In this document: positions 21,632 through 31,869 of the stretch, in pieces
Layout of the letters: each line of letters starts with the position of its first letter
Position numbering within the stretch: position 1 is the first letter of the stretch
From: Bradyrhizobium diazoefficiens USDA 110
GTDB taxonomy: Bacteria; Pseudomonadota; Alphaproteobacteria; Rhizobiales; Xanthobacteraceae
Assembly (NCBI RefSeq): GCF_000011365.1
Contig: NC_004463.1
Coordinates: forward strand, 2,218,001-2,282,000
Direction of reading: 5' to 3'
Length of the DNA stretch: 64,000 bases
The notes under the pieces: model-generated
Seen by the model: only the letters and a program-made list of their open reading frames with translations
Told to the model about the DNA's origin: nothing
Databases searched by the model: none
Position numbers and translations under genes: made by a program

Positions 21632-21850
21632 ATGTTCGATATCTATTTGAACCAAAGAAACGATCTTTTGGTCGTGCCGAGAGGCTTTGCGATCCCCGCG
21701 GGATTGGGCGGGAATTGGAAACGAAAGAAGCGGGCGGTTCGTTTCGTGAGCGACGTCATTCGTCAGGATGTACAACGGCGTGGCTACTACCGACGTCGTT
21801 TGATCTCAAGTCGGTCGAAGTCGGCAGTCGAGACCACCTCACGCTCCTAG
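21632..21850 (+). CDS. Small basic hypothetical protein, Bradyrhizobium type
   Basis: A 72-residue basic protein with FDIYLNQRNDLLVV, IPAGLGGNWKRKKRAV and RRGYYRRRL. It resembles small conserved proteins common in bradyrhizobia. I chose the ATG at 21632; the frame is open to 21569, but that part does not fit the family. Function unknown. The Arg/Lys-rich composition would suit nucleic-acid binding, which is speculation. Confidence 0.55.
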   Translation: MFDIYLNQRNDLLVVPRGFAIPAGLGGNWKRKKRAVRFVSDVIRQDVQRRGYYRRRLISSRSKSAVETTSRS

Positions 21851-22048
21851 TCAACGCAGCTATCTAATGCTGAACCGTTCTTCGGAAGAGTCCTGGCAAG
21901 ATGCAGTCGAAAAGCGTTGCTTACCGCGGCGACGGCAGGCGGGTGTCGTGCAATCGGCTTTAGGAGGAAGCTCTCTTTTGAAAAGCGGCTCGCAGCTCTG
22001 GAGCTTACCTCAAAATATGTAATATGGGCTTTTCCTTAAGTCGATGGC

Positions 22049-22428
22049 GTGCGCGAGTTTTCAGTTGTCGATACTGAAGATACTCGCCTGCAGCCGCACG
22101 GTCTGGCGAGTATCGAAGTCGTTAAGCAGCATTTGGCTATCTATTTTAGCAGCGGCCCGGAGTGGACGGACCGTATGAAGCGGATTGCGAGCCGCGCGAC
22201 CCCACTCGATGTTTTCGGCCAAAAGCTGATCGAGCGGAAGGCCGGGTGCTGGATTATCACCGAAGAGGGAAGAGAGTACTTGAGGCGCTCGAAAACTTAG
22301 ATCGGGGTACTATGCAGGCGCAGGTTGAGCGAGAGATCGCGCAAGAGCCGAAAGCTGAGCTGCCGCTCCCTTTGGTTTCTCGGCTGGAAGCGAACACGGG
22401 CAGAAAGCGTCCCACGGCATGCGATTGA
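22049..22428 (+). pseudogene. Hypothetical protein with winged-helix-like segment, frameshifted
   Basis: The first frame (GTG at 22049) reads through SSGPEWTDRMKRIASRATPLD and CWIITEEGREYL, then diverges. The +1 frame continues with LEALENLDRGTMQAQVEREI and on to TGA near 22428. Joining them after REYL restores a natural protein of about 125 residues. A single missing base near 22285 explains the break. The ITEEGREYL ending of the first part is typical of small winged-helix or MarR-like islands proteins. Function unknown. Confidence 0.55.
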
Positions 22429-22544
22429 GCCGACGTAAACCGATGTCGACGTGGAGGAAAGCCGCTTGAACCCTTGCTGGTGGTGATGCAGTTCGACTGG
22501 ATTGCGAAGTTCAATCTAGAAACAGTGTCGTTGTAATCAGTGTT

Positions 22545-22720
22545 GTGGAGTCGTTGAACGCGACCAAAGATATTGACCTGAGGGACGAAGGATTTGGCCT
22601 CTTCGTGCACATCAGTGTCATCGAGACGGTCGGCTAAACTGATTTCCCGGAAGGCATCCGGGTCAAATACGAGAAGGGGACCAAGAACCCCATGTATTGG
22701 TTGGCGAAGGCAGCCGACGA
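22545..22720 (+). pseudogene. Cold-shock protein (CspA family) remnant
   Basis: One frame reads SLNATKDIDLRDEGFG, LFVHISVIETVG, stop, TDFPEGIRVKYEKGTKN. This follows the cold-shock domain order WFNATKGFGFI, DVFVHISAVE, AGL, EGQ-V-FE. The RNP1-like motif is degraded, an in-frame TAA sits at the usual AGL position, and no intact start is seen. It is a decayed copy, not a functional gene. Confidence 0.65.
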
Positions 22721-23277
22721 AGGTCTCTGCTCGTCTTTAAGCGGTCTACGCCTGTGGTGTCCTGATCGGCGGTGGACGCCAGTCGTGCTGGATTTTCAGC
22801 AAATTTCTTATCCCGAAAATTGGGCATGATCCATCAAGCGGCGGCGCTCTTTGCGCGAGTTGAATACGACCAAAAGCGAACTTGACAAAGAGCGCGTGAT
22901 CAAAGGTGAGTGTGCCTTTAATCATTCTCGTCAGCCACCTCTCTAAGCAATATCGCGGAGACACAACATCTTTCCGTTCTCTGGGCGCACCTCCTTATTT
23001 GGACCTGTTGATCTCTATCGCGATTTGGCTCTCGCTTATTCGAGAGCGTGTCGGTTGTTTAGCTCCGGATATAAAGGCGTCGATTGGAACGCTATCAGAA
23101 CGCGACGTGCGTATGAAGTTTACAATTGCGCAGCTGCAACAGTGCAGACACCTCGCTTCGGAAGACATGCCAAAGCTTACACTTGGCGCGATGTCCTATA
23201 ATATTGTCTATTTTTTTACCGTCGTCGCGCCGAGAAAACTATGTTACAAGCCGCTCCGCTAAAAAGGAGCATTCATC
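22721..23277. other. Gene-poor stretch
   Basis: An open frame at 22906-23262 has no family signature. The strong AAAAAGGAG near 23261-23269 belongs to the next gene. Confidence 0.3.
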
Positions 23278-23463
23278 GTGAAGAAAGCAACTAAGAAAAG
23301 CGTTAAGCGGCGCGAATGGACGAAGGCAGATATCAAGGAGCTCAAAGTCCACTCGAAGGCCAGGACCCCGGTGATAAAAATAGCAAAGATGACCAAACGC
23401 AGTGTCGGTGCGCTCCGCCAGAAGGCCTTAAATCTTGGAATCGGACTCGGACATCAGCGGTAG
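23278..23463 (+). CDS. Small SANT/Myb-like DNA-binding hypothetical protein
   Basis: A 61-residue Lys-rich protein starting at a GTG with a strong AAAAAGGAG eight bases upstream. It contains REWTKADIKELKVHSK followed by a helix-turn-helix-like IKIAKMTKRSVGALRQKA. This is the pattern of short SANT/Myb-like proteins widespread in Bradyrhizobium. It is probably a DNA-associated protein; its targets are unknown. A hairpin follows the stop. Confidence 0.75.
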   Translation: MKKATKKSVKRREWTKADIKELKVHSKARTPVIKIAKMTKRSVGALRQKALNLGIGLGHQR

Positions 23464-23490
23464 CTTGGGCCGCGCTGGTACTTGCACGGT

Positions 23491-23512
23491 AGGGCGGCTC
23501 GCAGGCCGCCCT
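23491..23512 (+). terminator. Hairpin downstream of the SANT-like gene
   Basis: AGGGCGGC pairs perfectly with GCCGCCCT across a six-base loop, 28 bases after the stop codon. There is no T-tract, so termination is plausible but not certain. Confidence 0.45.
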
Positions 23513-24423
23513 CAGTGCCCATAGAAGGTTCTCTAGCAAATTGGGTTTGCCGATTCGCGCTGAGGGGTTTTTTGGATGGCGTTTCAATGTGGCGGTGGGG
23601 CTCCAGCATCCTCATTGATGGACTTTGTTAGAAAGTGTTGGTCTAAAAGGTTATGTCCGGTCGTGATTCATAATCGGCATTGAAGACATTGTCTTGCTCG
23701 TAGCCCTACCAAGGATGTTCCACATGAACGGCGGAAAAATCTCGTCTTCGTGAGTAGAGACGCGGCCAAGCGCGCTTGCTGATCGCGTTATCCCGTGGCA
23801 TGTTGGATCAGGTCCGTCATTCAGCCTCCTTAGCCCCTGTCAGGGGAAGAGCGACGTTGCGGATCCGCTAACCCAAATACTTCGTGCGGCTTGGACGATT
23901 GCGCTTGTCGAAAGAAAGTTGGCCGGAGCTATAATCCAATGTGTTGACCGGCTAGCCGCGGCGCTCACTCAAGTGTGACCCCCGCGATATGACCTGATTC
24001 TTTGCAGCACTCCGCTCATATCCCGAAATGTCTTGGAGTATGCCGAGAATCAGCGAGGTGCAGTCGCATTTACATACGTAGCAACCTGCCATGTGCTCGC
24101 GCGGTCTTCGGCAAACGTCCGTATAGTTCTTTCCAACCTTCCTACATCCGAGTCAATCTTGCTGCAATTGAGCAGTTGCTTAATTTCGTTCTATTGGTCG
24201 AGCAATCGGAGGCGCGATTGCAGTTACCCTTCTGTGATCCCGCCCGATCGAAGTGAATGGGTCTTAGGTCATGAGTAGCAGCCAAAATTCTGTCGTTTCG
24301 TCGCTTTGTACGCAAGCTGTTGGTCCTCATGCGATCGGGCGGCTCGCTTTGCTTCGCCCAATCGAGCTAGCGCCGACAGGGGGGCGCGTGCCCAGCACGA
24401 GCGCCTGACGATAAGCGGACGTT
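23513..24423. other. Gene-poor stretch
   Basis: About 0.9 kb with no recognisable gene on either strand. Confidence 0.3.
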
Positions 24424-25506
24424 TTGGTCGTTCACCTGAGTGTGCTTTCTCTCGGTCTTCCACGATCTGGGACCACACTCCTGGCTCATTTGCTGAAGCT
24501 CCATCCAGACATTGTGGCTCCGCCTGAACCCTGGTTAATGTTGGCGCTCGAGGCGTTTGGCAAGGTGGATCGGCGCCATCCGGGGGGCAGCGCACTGATT
24601 GAGGCCGCAACCTCCGAATTCTTAGGACGGATAGACCGCGCGATCGTTAGCCGCGCTTTTGCAGAAGCAGCATACGATCAGTATCTGGCAGAAGCGGGTA
24701 AGCGCATCATCATAGATAAGACACCACGCTATGGACGGTCCTTGACTTTGTTGAATCCGTCTATCCAGAAGCGCCACACATCCTTCTGATGCGCAATCCC
24801 TACGCCATCGCCGCTTCATTGAAATCGACCTGGGATTCCATGGCGGGCAGACAGCTCGCAGCCGGTCAGCGTTTCCAGTCTCACTGATCTCATGCTTCGT
24901 CTGCCCGATGGCATAATATCTTCACTCCCCGATTTGGTTTTGGGTCTTCCTAGGCTCGCCGAGCAACGTACTCGCCCGCAGGCCCATTTGGTGCAATACG
25001 AACTGCTCGTGGCGCGTCCGGACGAGGAAATCCAACGTGTACTGACAGGGCTCGGCTGTGATCCAGATGGCGTCGCATCGGCTAGCATAGGACGAGCAGA
25101 TTATCTTCAAGCCAGCAGCTTTGGGGATCGAAAAAACGTGGAACGAAACGCCATCCACGGAAGCTCAGTCAAATCACGGCAATCTCAATTGTGCGTCGAG
25201 GAGATGCAAACCGTGACCGATCTGGTCGGTGCCGAGCTTTTGCTGGAACTCGGATATGAGCAGGAACTGCTGCATGCCCAGAAATCCGGAGTTCTAGACA
25301 GGGGGCGGGAGGTAACTGAACCCTATCGCCGTATATTCCGCACCTGGTGGGATATGCGAAGTACCAATGCGGGAGGATTGCCCGGCTCATCTTACGCTGG
25401 AGAGCCGGTCCACACTGCTTTGAACATTTCGGAGAACCGAGACGTGGCTATCGAGACGTTGCGAGGGGAGGTCCCGCGGCTTGAGCAGATCCTCAGCATC
25501 TCCTAA
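24424..25506 (+). pseudogene. Sulfotransferase, frameshifted
   Basis: Three consecutive frames give one sulfotransferase. Frame 1 has the PAPS 5'-phosphosulfate loop LGLPRSGTTLLAHLL, then PPEPW and DKTPRYGR. From about 24738 the next frame continues as VLDFVESVYPEAPHILLMRNPYAIAAS, the 3'-phosphate-binding motif. After its stop near 24887 the original frame resumes at 24892 (RLPDGIISS...HLVQYELLVARPDEEI) and runs to 25506. One missing base at about 24735 and a compensating change near 24887 explain this. The enzyme would have transferred sulfate from PAPS, for example to a polysaccharide or Nod factor. It is inactive as read. Confidence 0.75.
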
Positions 25507-26768
25507 GGACGCTGGCGATGGTAACGTCTGGCAAGCTTTCTTCCCTTTTTGGCCGCCGCTCGTCGGCGAATACCTTCGGCGTAGGCCTGTACCTTCGCAT
25601 CGCGAGGCAATGCTGTCACGAACATGCGCCATCCTGAGCTACGAAGCCCCGCCGCGTGTTCGGGTCATGCTCCGTTCCGCCTTTCCTGGTTGATCGCCAT
25701 GAAGGCGCCATAGGCGCAGCCGAAAAGGAAGCGAAGCTCATCCTTGGCAAGCGACAGAGATGATCACTTGATGATCCGCTCTGGTCAACCGCTGGCGTGC
25801 TCGACCGCGCCCGTAGACCACGTCGGACGCGAGCTCGCATCAACGAGCCGGCCTGCAGAGGAGAGAGCAGGACAAGTACGAAGTGCGACCGTCGTCCAAC
25901 CAGAGTGCCTCATCGGCGAGGTAGTTGCGCGCAACGAGCGCTGGGATGCCGGCAACTTTTGCTCGCCGCCCACGCCTTGGAACCGCCGTAAAACCGCACG
26001 CTCACCGCCGCCATATCGCTCGGTGAGACGTCCCGCGGCGAAGCGGCGTTAAGTAACTGAGATGCTGAAAGCCCAGGAATCGCTTCCAAGATAAAGCGCG
26101 CAACTTCATTGGACTTGGCTCGACGTACTCCCGGCAAATCGAGGCGACATGTTGTGTCACAAGGCCGCTCGCCAAAAGGTGTCGAACTGATTCCTGCTCG
26201 CGCAAGCATCCAAGATCGCTGGATCGCCATCAAGTGTGGCTCGCCGCGGGCTGCCAACGCCGCTCCATTGCGAGCGCAATGACGTGACACAACAGCTATG
26301 GCGGAAGGTTTAAACCGTCATGCACAGCATCCAGTAGGATCTCGCCCGGGCTGCCGAGAAGCTTCGTACCTCCATATGGCTCTTTTGGCCGGATTGCACG
26401 TAAACGGAACGATCCCGTCATTTCTCCGCAGAATCGCGCTCGCACGCGGAATACTCACGCTCGATCCAGATCTAACGTTCAAACTATTGAACCTCGCTGT
26501 GAATCCCTCGTACTCCGCTGCTTGCGTCGACTTGTCGCTGCCAAACGGGAGTACGTGAGGAAAAAGTCCCGCGAGAAAAATTCCGGAGAGGGTTGAAACG
26601 CCCGTAACGTCAAGTTGTACGATCTTCGAGCTCGCCCAGACAGCCATGTGCGTCCCAATCCCTCCACGAGCGACGGAGTGAAAATGTATCAAGTCCCAAG
26701 CAAACGCATTGGACACCCGCTGCGAACGAAGACTATCGAGTGTGCCTGCCTATCGTCCGGGCGCGACG
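25507..26768. other. Gene-poor stretch left of the IS630 element
   Basis: About 1.2 kb of short overlapping frames without recognisable motifs. Confidence 0.3.
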
Positions 26769-26769
26769 A

Positions 26770-27893
26770 TCTAGTACCCACTTTTCTTGGAACGTGAGTC
26801 GTGATTCAAGGTCGGGATGATACCCGAAGCAAGAGAAGTCCACCTTTCGAGGAAAGATCGCAAGGTGCTTGAGGCGTGCTGTCGCTCACCGGTGACGTTG
26901 CAGCGCGATTTGAAGCGGGCGCGGATAGTTCTGTTGGCGGCGGATGGGCGCAGCACCCGGTCGATCGCCAAGGAAGTTGGGGTCCAGCCGCGGATTGTCA
27001 GCCTTTGGCGGCATCGCTATGCCGACCATGGCCTTGAAGGGCTGCAAGACAAGCCGCGGCCTGGCAAGCAGCCGATTTATACGAAGACGACCGACAAGCG
27101 GATTCTGAAGCTGCTGGATAAGCCGCCACCGCAAGGGTTTGCGCGCTGGACCGGCCCCCTGCTGGCCGAGGCGCTGGGCGATGTCGATGTCCAATATGTC
27201 TGGCGGTTCCTGCGCAGCCACAAGATTGACCTGGTGGCTCGCAAGTCCTGGTGCGAGAGCAACGACCCGAACTTTACGGCCAAAGCCGCCGATGTTGTCG
27301 GCCTCTATGTCGCGCCGCCGGCGAAGGCCATTGTGCTGTGCGTGGACGAGAAGCCCTCGATCCAGGCTTTGGAGCGAGCGCAGGGTTATCTGAAGTTGCC
27401 CAATGGCCGCGCCTTAACCGGCCAAAGCCACGATTACAAGCGGCATGGCACCACAACATTGTTTGCGGCGCTCGAAGTCGCCACCGGAAAGATCATCGCG
27501 ACCCATTCAAAACGCCGGCGCCGCGTCGAGTTTCTCGATTTCATGAACAGCGTCACCGCGACTTTTCCGAACCGCAAGCTTCACGTCATCCTCGACAACC
27601 TCAACACCCATAAAAAGAACGAGGACTGGCTCAAGGCCCACCCCAACGTGCAATTTCATTTCACGCCGACAAGTGCGTCATGGCTCAATCAGGTCGAAGT
27701 ATGGTTTTCCATCTTGCAGGGGCAGTCGCTCAGCGGCACCTCCTTCACGAGCCTCAAGCAGCTTCAGGAACACATCGATGCCTACGTCAACGCATACAAC
27801 GACAGAGCCGAGCCCTTCGTCTGGACCAAGAAAAAGGTCCGGCAACGCCGTTTCAAAGGCCGCCGTATCACTCAGCTCTGATTCCGGGTACTA
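26770..27893 (+). mobile_element. IS630-family insertion sequence, apparently complete
   Basis: The single transposase gene is flanked by GTACCC at the left (26772-26777) and GGGTAC at the right (27886-27891). A TA dinucleotide sits on each outer side (26770-26771 and 27892-27893), the target duplication expected for IS630/Tc1-mariner elements. With the flanking bases the ends read CTAGTACCC and GGGTACTAG. The rest of the terminal repeats is poorly matched. Total length is about 1.12 kb, normal for the family. Confidence 0.75.
26817..27881 (+). CDS. IS630-family DDE transposase
   Basis: A 354-residue transposase. The N-terminus has helix-turn-helix segments (STRSIAKEVGVQPRIVSLWR), followed by a DDE catalytic core: Asp177 in LCVDEKPS, Asp260 in VILDNLNTH, Glu294 in NQVEVWFS. 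Length and spacing match full IS630 transposases, and no frameshift is seen, so the element may still be mobile. Start at ATG 26817. Confidence 0.93.
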   Translation: MIPEAREVHLSRKDRKVLEACCRSPVTLQRDLKRARIVLLAADGRSTRSIAKEVGVQPRIVSLWRHRYADHGLEGLQDKPRPGKQPIYTKTTDKRILKLLDKPPPQGFARWTGPLLAEALGDVDVQYVWRFLRSHKIDLVARKSWCESNDPNFTAKAADVVGLYVAPPAKAIVLCVDEKPSIQALERAQGYLKLPNGRALTGQSHDYKRHGTTTLFAALEVATGKIIATHSKRRRRVEFLDFMNSVTATFPNRKLHVILDNLNTHKKNEDWLKAHPNVQFHFTPTSASWLNQVEVWFSILQGQSLSGTSFTSLKQLQEHIDAYVNAYNDRAEPFVWTKKKVRQRRFKGRRITQL

Positions 27894-28306
27894 GGCTGCA
27901 TCGCCTTTCTGGCGGCAAAGCTTGCCTGACTGGGCAGTCTTACAGGTAGACCGCCGGCCGACCGGCGCCTCATAGCGCCAGAGGCGACCACGCCCAAGCC
28001 TGCACATGCGTGACAGTTGGATGAGAGCGAGCGTCGGCGCCCACTTGCGCCCGAGCGTTCAGCGCAAAAAGGCTATCTGGGAGGTCTGAAACGCATCAAC
28101 GGGGAGCTTTGTGAAGGATTGCTCTCCATCCGCAATGAGAAATTGAAGGTTGTCATCCGGCGGCCTTTTGGAGCGGTCGACGCGAAACGAGACCGCGTTT
28201 CAAGGCGCTTCATTCGAAGCTATCGATGAGGAAGGCATACGCGCGCCTCCGGGGCGATGGCGCGCGTACGGCAGGTCATCGACGAACACAATGTAGGAGG
28301 AATGGT
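27894..28306. other. Stretch between IS630 and rtxA
   Basis: Contains the rtxA ribosome binding site at its right end (TAGGAGGA, 28294-28301). A short frame at 28017-28229 is not recognisable. A GG-N10-GC match near 28173 has a poor -12 element and is not called as a promoter. The rtx promoter is not identified. Confidence 0.35.
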
Positions 28307-30779
28307 TTGACAAGACAGCGCTCTTTGCTGACGCCTGGTCCATTGTCGCTATCGTTGGCGGTGAAGAGCCAGATGCAGCTTGATCTCGCATCTCGCGATG
28401 ACGAGTTCAAGGAGGTGACCGCCTGCATGAGGCGGCTGATGCTCAACTTGCTGGGAAACGCTAAGGACTATTCGGTGGTGCCCATTCAAGGAGGGGGCTC
28501 CTTTGCAATGGAGGCTGCCCTCTCTTCATTTGTGTCCCGAGCCGACAGGCCGCTCGTCTGCGTAAACGGCATCTATGGCGAGCGTGTTCTACAAATTTTG
28601 CGGCTGTGGGGGGTCGAAGCGCTGAAGCTCGTCAAGCGCGCAACCGATCCTTTGGATCCGCAAGAAATCGGCGAGTATCTGAGCCGAAATCCTGGCGTTA
28701 CGCACCTGTGTTTCGTGCATTGTGAGACGACAACCGGAATCGTCAACCCTCTGCAAGAGATCGTGGAAGAGGCGAGGCGTTGTGGCGTAAAAACCATCGT
28801 TGATGGAATGAGTTCCTTCGGCGCTCTCAATATCGATCTGAGCCAGCGTGGACCAGACGTACTGGTCACATCGAGCAACAAATGCATAGAAGGGCCGCCG
28901 GGAGTAGCGTTTGTAATTGCGTCGCGCGAGCTGCTGGAGAATGCGGCTCAAGAACCGAGATCGTTTGTGCTCGATGTGAGAGATCAATGGCGCTCGCTCG
29001 AGCGCACGGGTGAGTGGCGGTCGACCCCTCCCACCCACATCGTTCAGGCAACGACAATGGCTTTGAAGATTCTGCATGAGGAGAGCATTGATGCCAGACG
29101 CTTCCGGTACGAGAAGGTCAGAGACGACCTCATCAAGGAACTCGAAGGGACAGTGTCTCCGCTGCTGTCCCCCGAGTTGCAGTCGCCGGTCTGCGTTGCG
29201 TTCAGTGCGCCGCCCGGCATAGTAGACCAGGAAGGATTCGATGGGCTGTATCGCCACTTGGCGGCCCACAATCTTTACGTCTACTCGAAGCTGCACCTTG
29301 CGACGCGAAGCTTTCGCGTCGGTTGCATTGGGGAAATCCAATCCAGCTGGATTGAGCGGTTGGGATGCGCTTTTCGTTCATATTTCCGGTCCGGTCAGGC
29401 CCGGTCAGCAAGGCCGGCGCCGGACCAAGAGGCATATGCCGCGCGCGTAAAGATGCCGGCTCAGGCAGTTGGAGACCGGCAGCTGCCGTTTTCCGCCGAG
29501 ACTGCTGTTCTGCAGCGGGTTATCGGCGCGACCCGGTGACGAAAGCCGTCGCAGTGCCGATCTACCAGAATACAGCTTATGAACTCGATGGCGATCTCAA
29601 CCACATCGCGGACGTCTACAACGTCAAGGCCGATGGGTTCACCTACACGAGGATTATCAATCCCACGACCCGCGCGCTCGAGAAGCGCTACGCCGCTGTC
29701 GATATGGGCAGCGACTCGCTCGCCGTTGCGTCAGGTCAAGCGGCGACGTTCCTTGCTATCGTCAATCTTTCAAGTGGCGAAGTAGGGGACAATGTCGTTG
29801 CCTCTCCATATCTATATGGCAATACCTGGAACCTGCTCCACAACACCCTAAAGCGTTTGGGAATCAGCGTGAGGACAGCAGATCCTCGAAGGCCCGAGAC
29901 GTTCGAGCGAGCGATCGATGATCGCACCATCTGCCTGTTCGGAGAGGTAATATCGAATCCCTGATTCCGCTTCCCGTTAAACAGCTTGCGGAGATCGGCC
30001 GGAGGTACGGCGTGCCTCTGGTCGTAGACAACACGACTACGCCGCTGATATGCCGGCCGTCAGACCTGGGCGCTGCAGTTACAACGTACTCTGCAACAAA
30101 ATATATCTCCGGCCACGGCACGACCCTCGGCGGACTAATCGTTGACAGCGGTAAATTTAGCTATCGCGGAGCTTCTCGCTTCCCCTTGTTCAATGGTCCC
30201 GACGAAGCGCATGGCGGAATTGTCTGGCACAACGCCGTGCGCGATGTCGATGACCTAGGAAAGAGCGAGTTTCTCCTCAAGGCTCGCATGACCTGGTTAC
30301 GCGATACCGGTGCAGCCATCTCCCCGTTTGCGAGCTTTCAACTGATCCAAGGGCTTGAAACGCTGCCGCTTCGCATGAAGCAGCACTGCGCCAATGCCAG
30401 GATCGTGGCTGGAGTTCTAAAGGAGCATCCAAAAGTGCGTCGGGTGTTTTACCCGGGTCTCTTCGAAGGCGCCGATCGGGAAATCGTCGAACAGACACTC
30501 AACACCGCATATGGACACGGGGCGATGGTCATGTTCGAGGTGGAAGACGAACTGGCCGGGCGAAAGTTCATCCAGAACATTGACTTGATGTATCACGTTT
30601 CCAATGTGGGAGACGCCCGCACGCTCGTGACTCATCCTGTCTCGACGACTCACACCACCGTCCCGCGGGAAAAGCGCGAAGCCGCCGCCATATTTGGCGG
30701 CTCAATCCGGCTTTGTGTCGGCATCGAAGATGTCAATGACATCTTGCGCGATCTGGACAAGGCGCTTTCCGCAATCTGA
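28307..30779 (+). pseudogene. rtxA: rtxA: fused aminotransferase / O-acetylhomoserine sulfhydrylase-like enzyme, two frameshifts
   Basis: RtxA is the first enzyme of rhizobitoxine synthesis. Its N-terminal class V aminotransferase makes serinol, and its C-terminal PLP domain joins serinol to an activated homoserine. The first domain starts with LTPGPLSLS at a TTG (28307) after TAGGAGGA and has the PLP lysine in SSNKCIEGPPG. The second domain begins ETAVLQ, then in the next frame AGYRRDPVTKAVAVPIYQ, and has the PLP lysine in YSATKYISGHG. The frames break at 29513-29518 (one base missing after CTGCAG) and at 29959-29961 (one base missing after TCGAATCC). Between and after the breaks the protein is uninterrupted and well conserved. 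As read, only the aminotransferase domain plus a short tail would be made. Sequencing error must be excluded. Confidence 0.88.
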
Positions 30780-30810
30780 CAACCTGCAAGGCAATTAGGA
30801 AGAGGTTCTC

Positions 30811-31869
30811 ATGAATCAGGCAGACGCTTGGAAACTGAGGTCATCACGCTATGAGGCCGTTCAATTCAGCCGGGAGATCAATAAGCAACTTTCGGAGCTA
30901 AGGCCCGACAACATCACAGGGGCCGCCTACATTGCGAAAGATTACGCTGTTATCGCAGCGTGCACGCTTGCGACCGTGTCTGTTTCGTGGTGGCTCTACC
31001 CGCTGGCCGTTCTCCTGATTGGTGCCTATCAGCGCGGATTGACAACCATCGCTCACGATGCAGCTCACCGCACGCTCGCGAAGAACACCACCTGGAATTA
31101 TGTTCTTGGCATTCTGTTCGCCTCCTATCCCTTGTTCCAGCGACACTGGGCCTATCGGATCTCACATGTCTACTTGCATCATCCCTATCTCGGCGACCCC
31201 GACAAGGATCCCGACCTGAAGTTTTTCCTGGCCAGCGGCGTTTATGACGTGCAGCGTCCAGAGAGATACGCTTTCAACATCATCTGGAAGCCGATCTTCG
31301 GCGGCGCGACAGTGGCCTATCTGAAGTATCTCTGGACCAACCGGTTTTCGGTCGAAGATACCGAGGATCAGAGCCGCTCAGGCATACTGATTGACAGGTA
31401 TGGCTTCTATCTCTTCTGGATCAGCATCTTGGCCGGGTCATATGTTCTTGGGCTGCTCCATATTGTCGTCCTGTTCTGGATCGTGCCCTATCTCACCACA
31501 TTTCAGGTCCTCGGCTGGTTCATCGAACTCGCCGAGCACTCGCCAATGTGCGAAAACGAGACGCAGAACGTCTATCTCACCAGAAATCGGAAGGGAAGCT
31601 TCCTCGAGCGAGCCATTCTTGGGCAGAATCTAGATGAGTACCACCTTGAGCACCACCTTTCGCCCGGTATCCCGTTTTGGCTGTTGCGCAAGGCTCAGAA
31701 AATCCGAATGCAGGATCCGAACTACGCGAAGGTCGCCGCGACTTGGGGCGGGCTCTTTGTCAAGGGGCCTCAAGGTCAGCCTAGCGTCATAACTCAGCTG
31801 AAAGAGCGAAATCGACGGCTGTATGAGCAGTCCGTTGCCGCCGTCCGGACGCGGGGCCAGGTGGCGTGA
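30811..31869 (+). CDS. rtxC: Dihydrorhizobitoxine desaturase RtxC (membrane fatty-acid-desaturase family)
   Basis: A 352-residue integral-membrane di-iron desaturase. Three histidine boxes are present: HDAAH (82-86), HVYLHH (119-124) and HLEHH (278-282). Hydrophobic pairs of helices lie around residues 45-75 and 200-235. RtxC introduces the enol-ether double bond that turns dihydrorhizobitoxine into rhizobitoxine, an inhibitor of ACC synthase and cystathionine beta-lyase. AGGAAGAGG lies eight bases before the ATG. It is 31 bases after rtxA, and its stop overlaps the next gene. Confidence 0.93.
   Translation: MNQADAWKLRSSRYEAVQFSREINKQLSELRPDNITGAAYIAKDYAVIAACTLATVSVSWWLYPLAVLLIGAYQRGLTTIAHDAAHRTLAKNTTWNYVLGILFASYPLFQRHWAYRISHVYLHHPYLGDPDKDPDLKFFLASGVYDVQRPERYAFNIIWKPIFGGATVAYLKYLWTNRFSVEDTEDQSRSGILIDRYGFYLFWISILAGSYVLGLLHIVVLFWIVPYLTTFQVLGWFIELAEHSPMCENETQNVYLTRNRKGSFLERAILGQNLDEYHLEHHLSPGIPFWLLRKAQKIRMQDPNYAKVAATWGGLFVKGPQGQPSVITQLKERNRRLYEQSVAAVRTRGQVA

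Noticed and set aside
28170..28190. Sigma-54-like match upstream of rtxA
   Set aside because: -24 reads TGGAGCG and -12 ACGCG; such matches are frequent by chance in GC-rich DNA.
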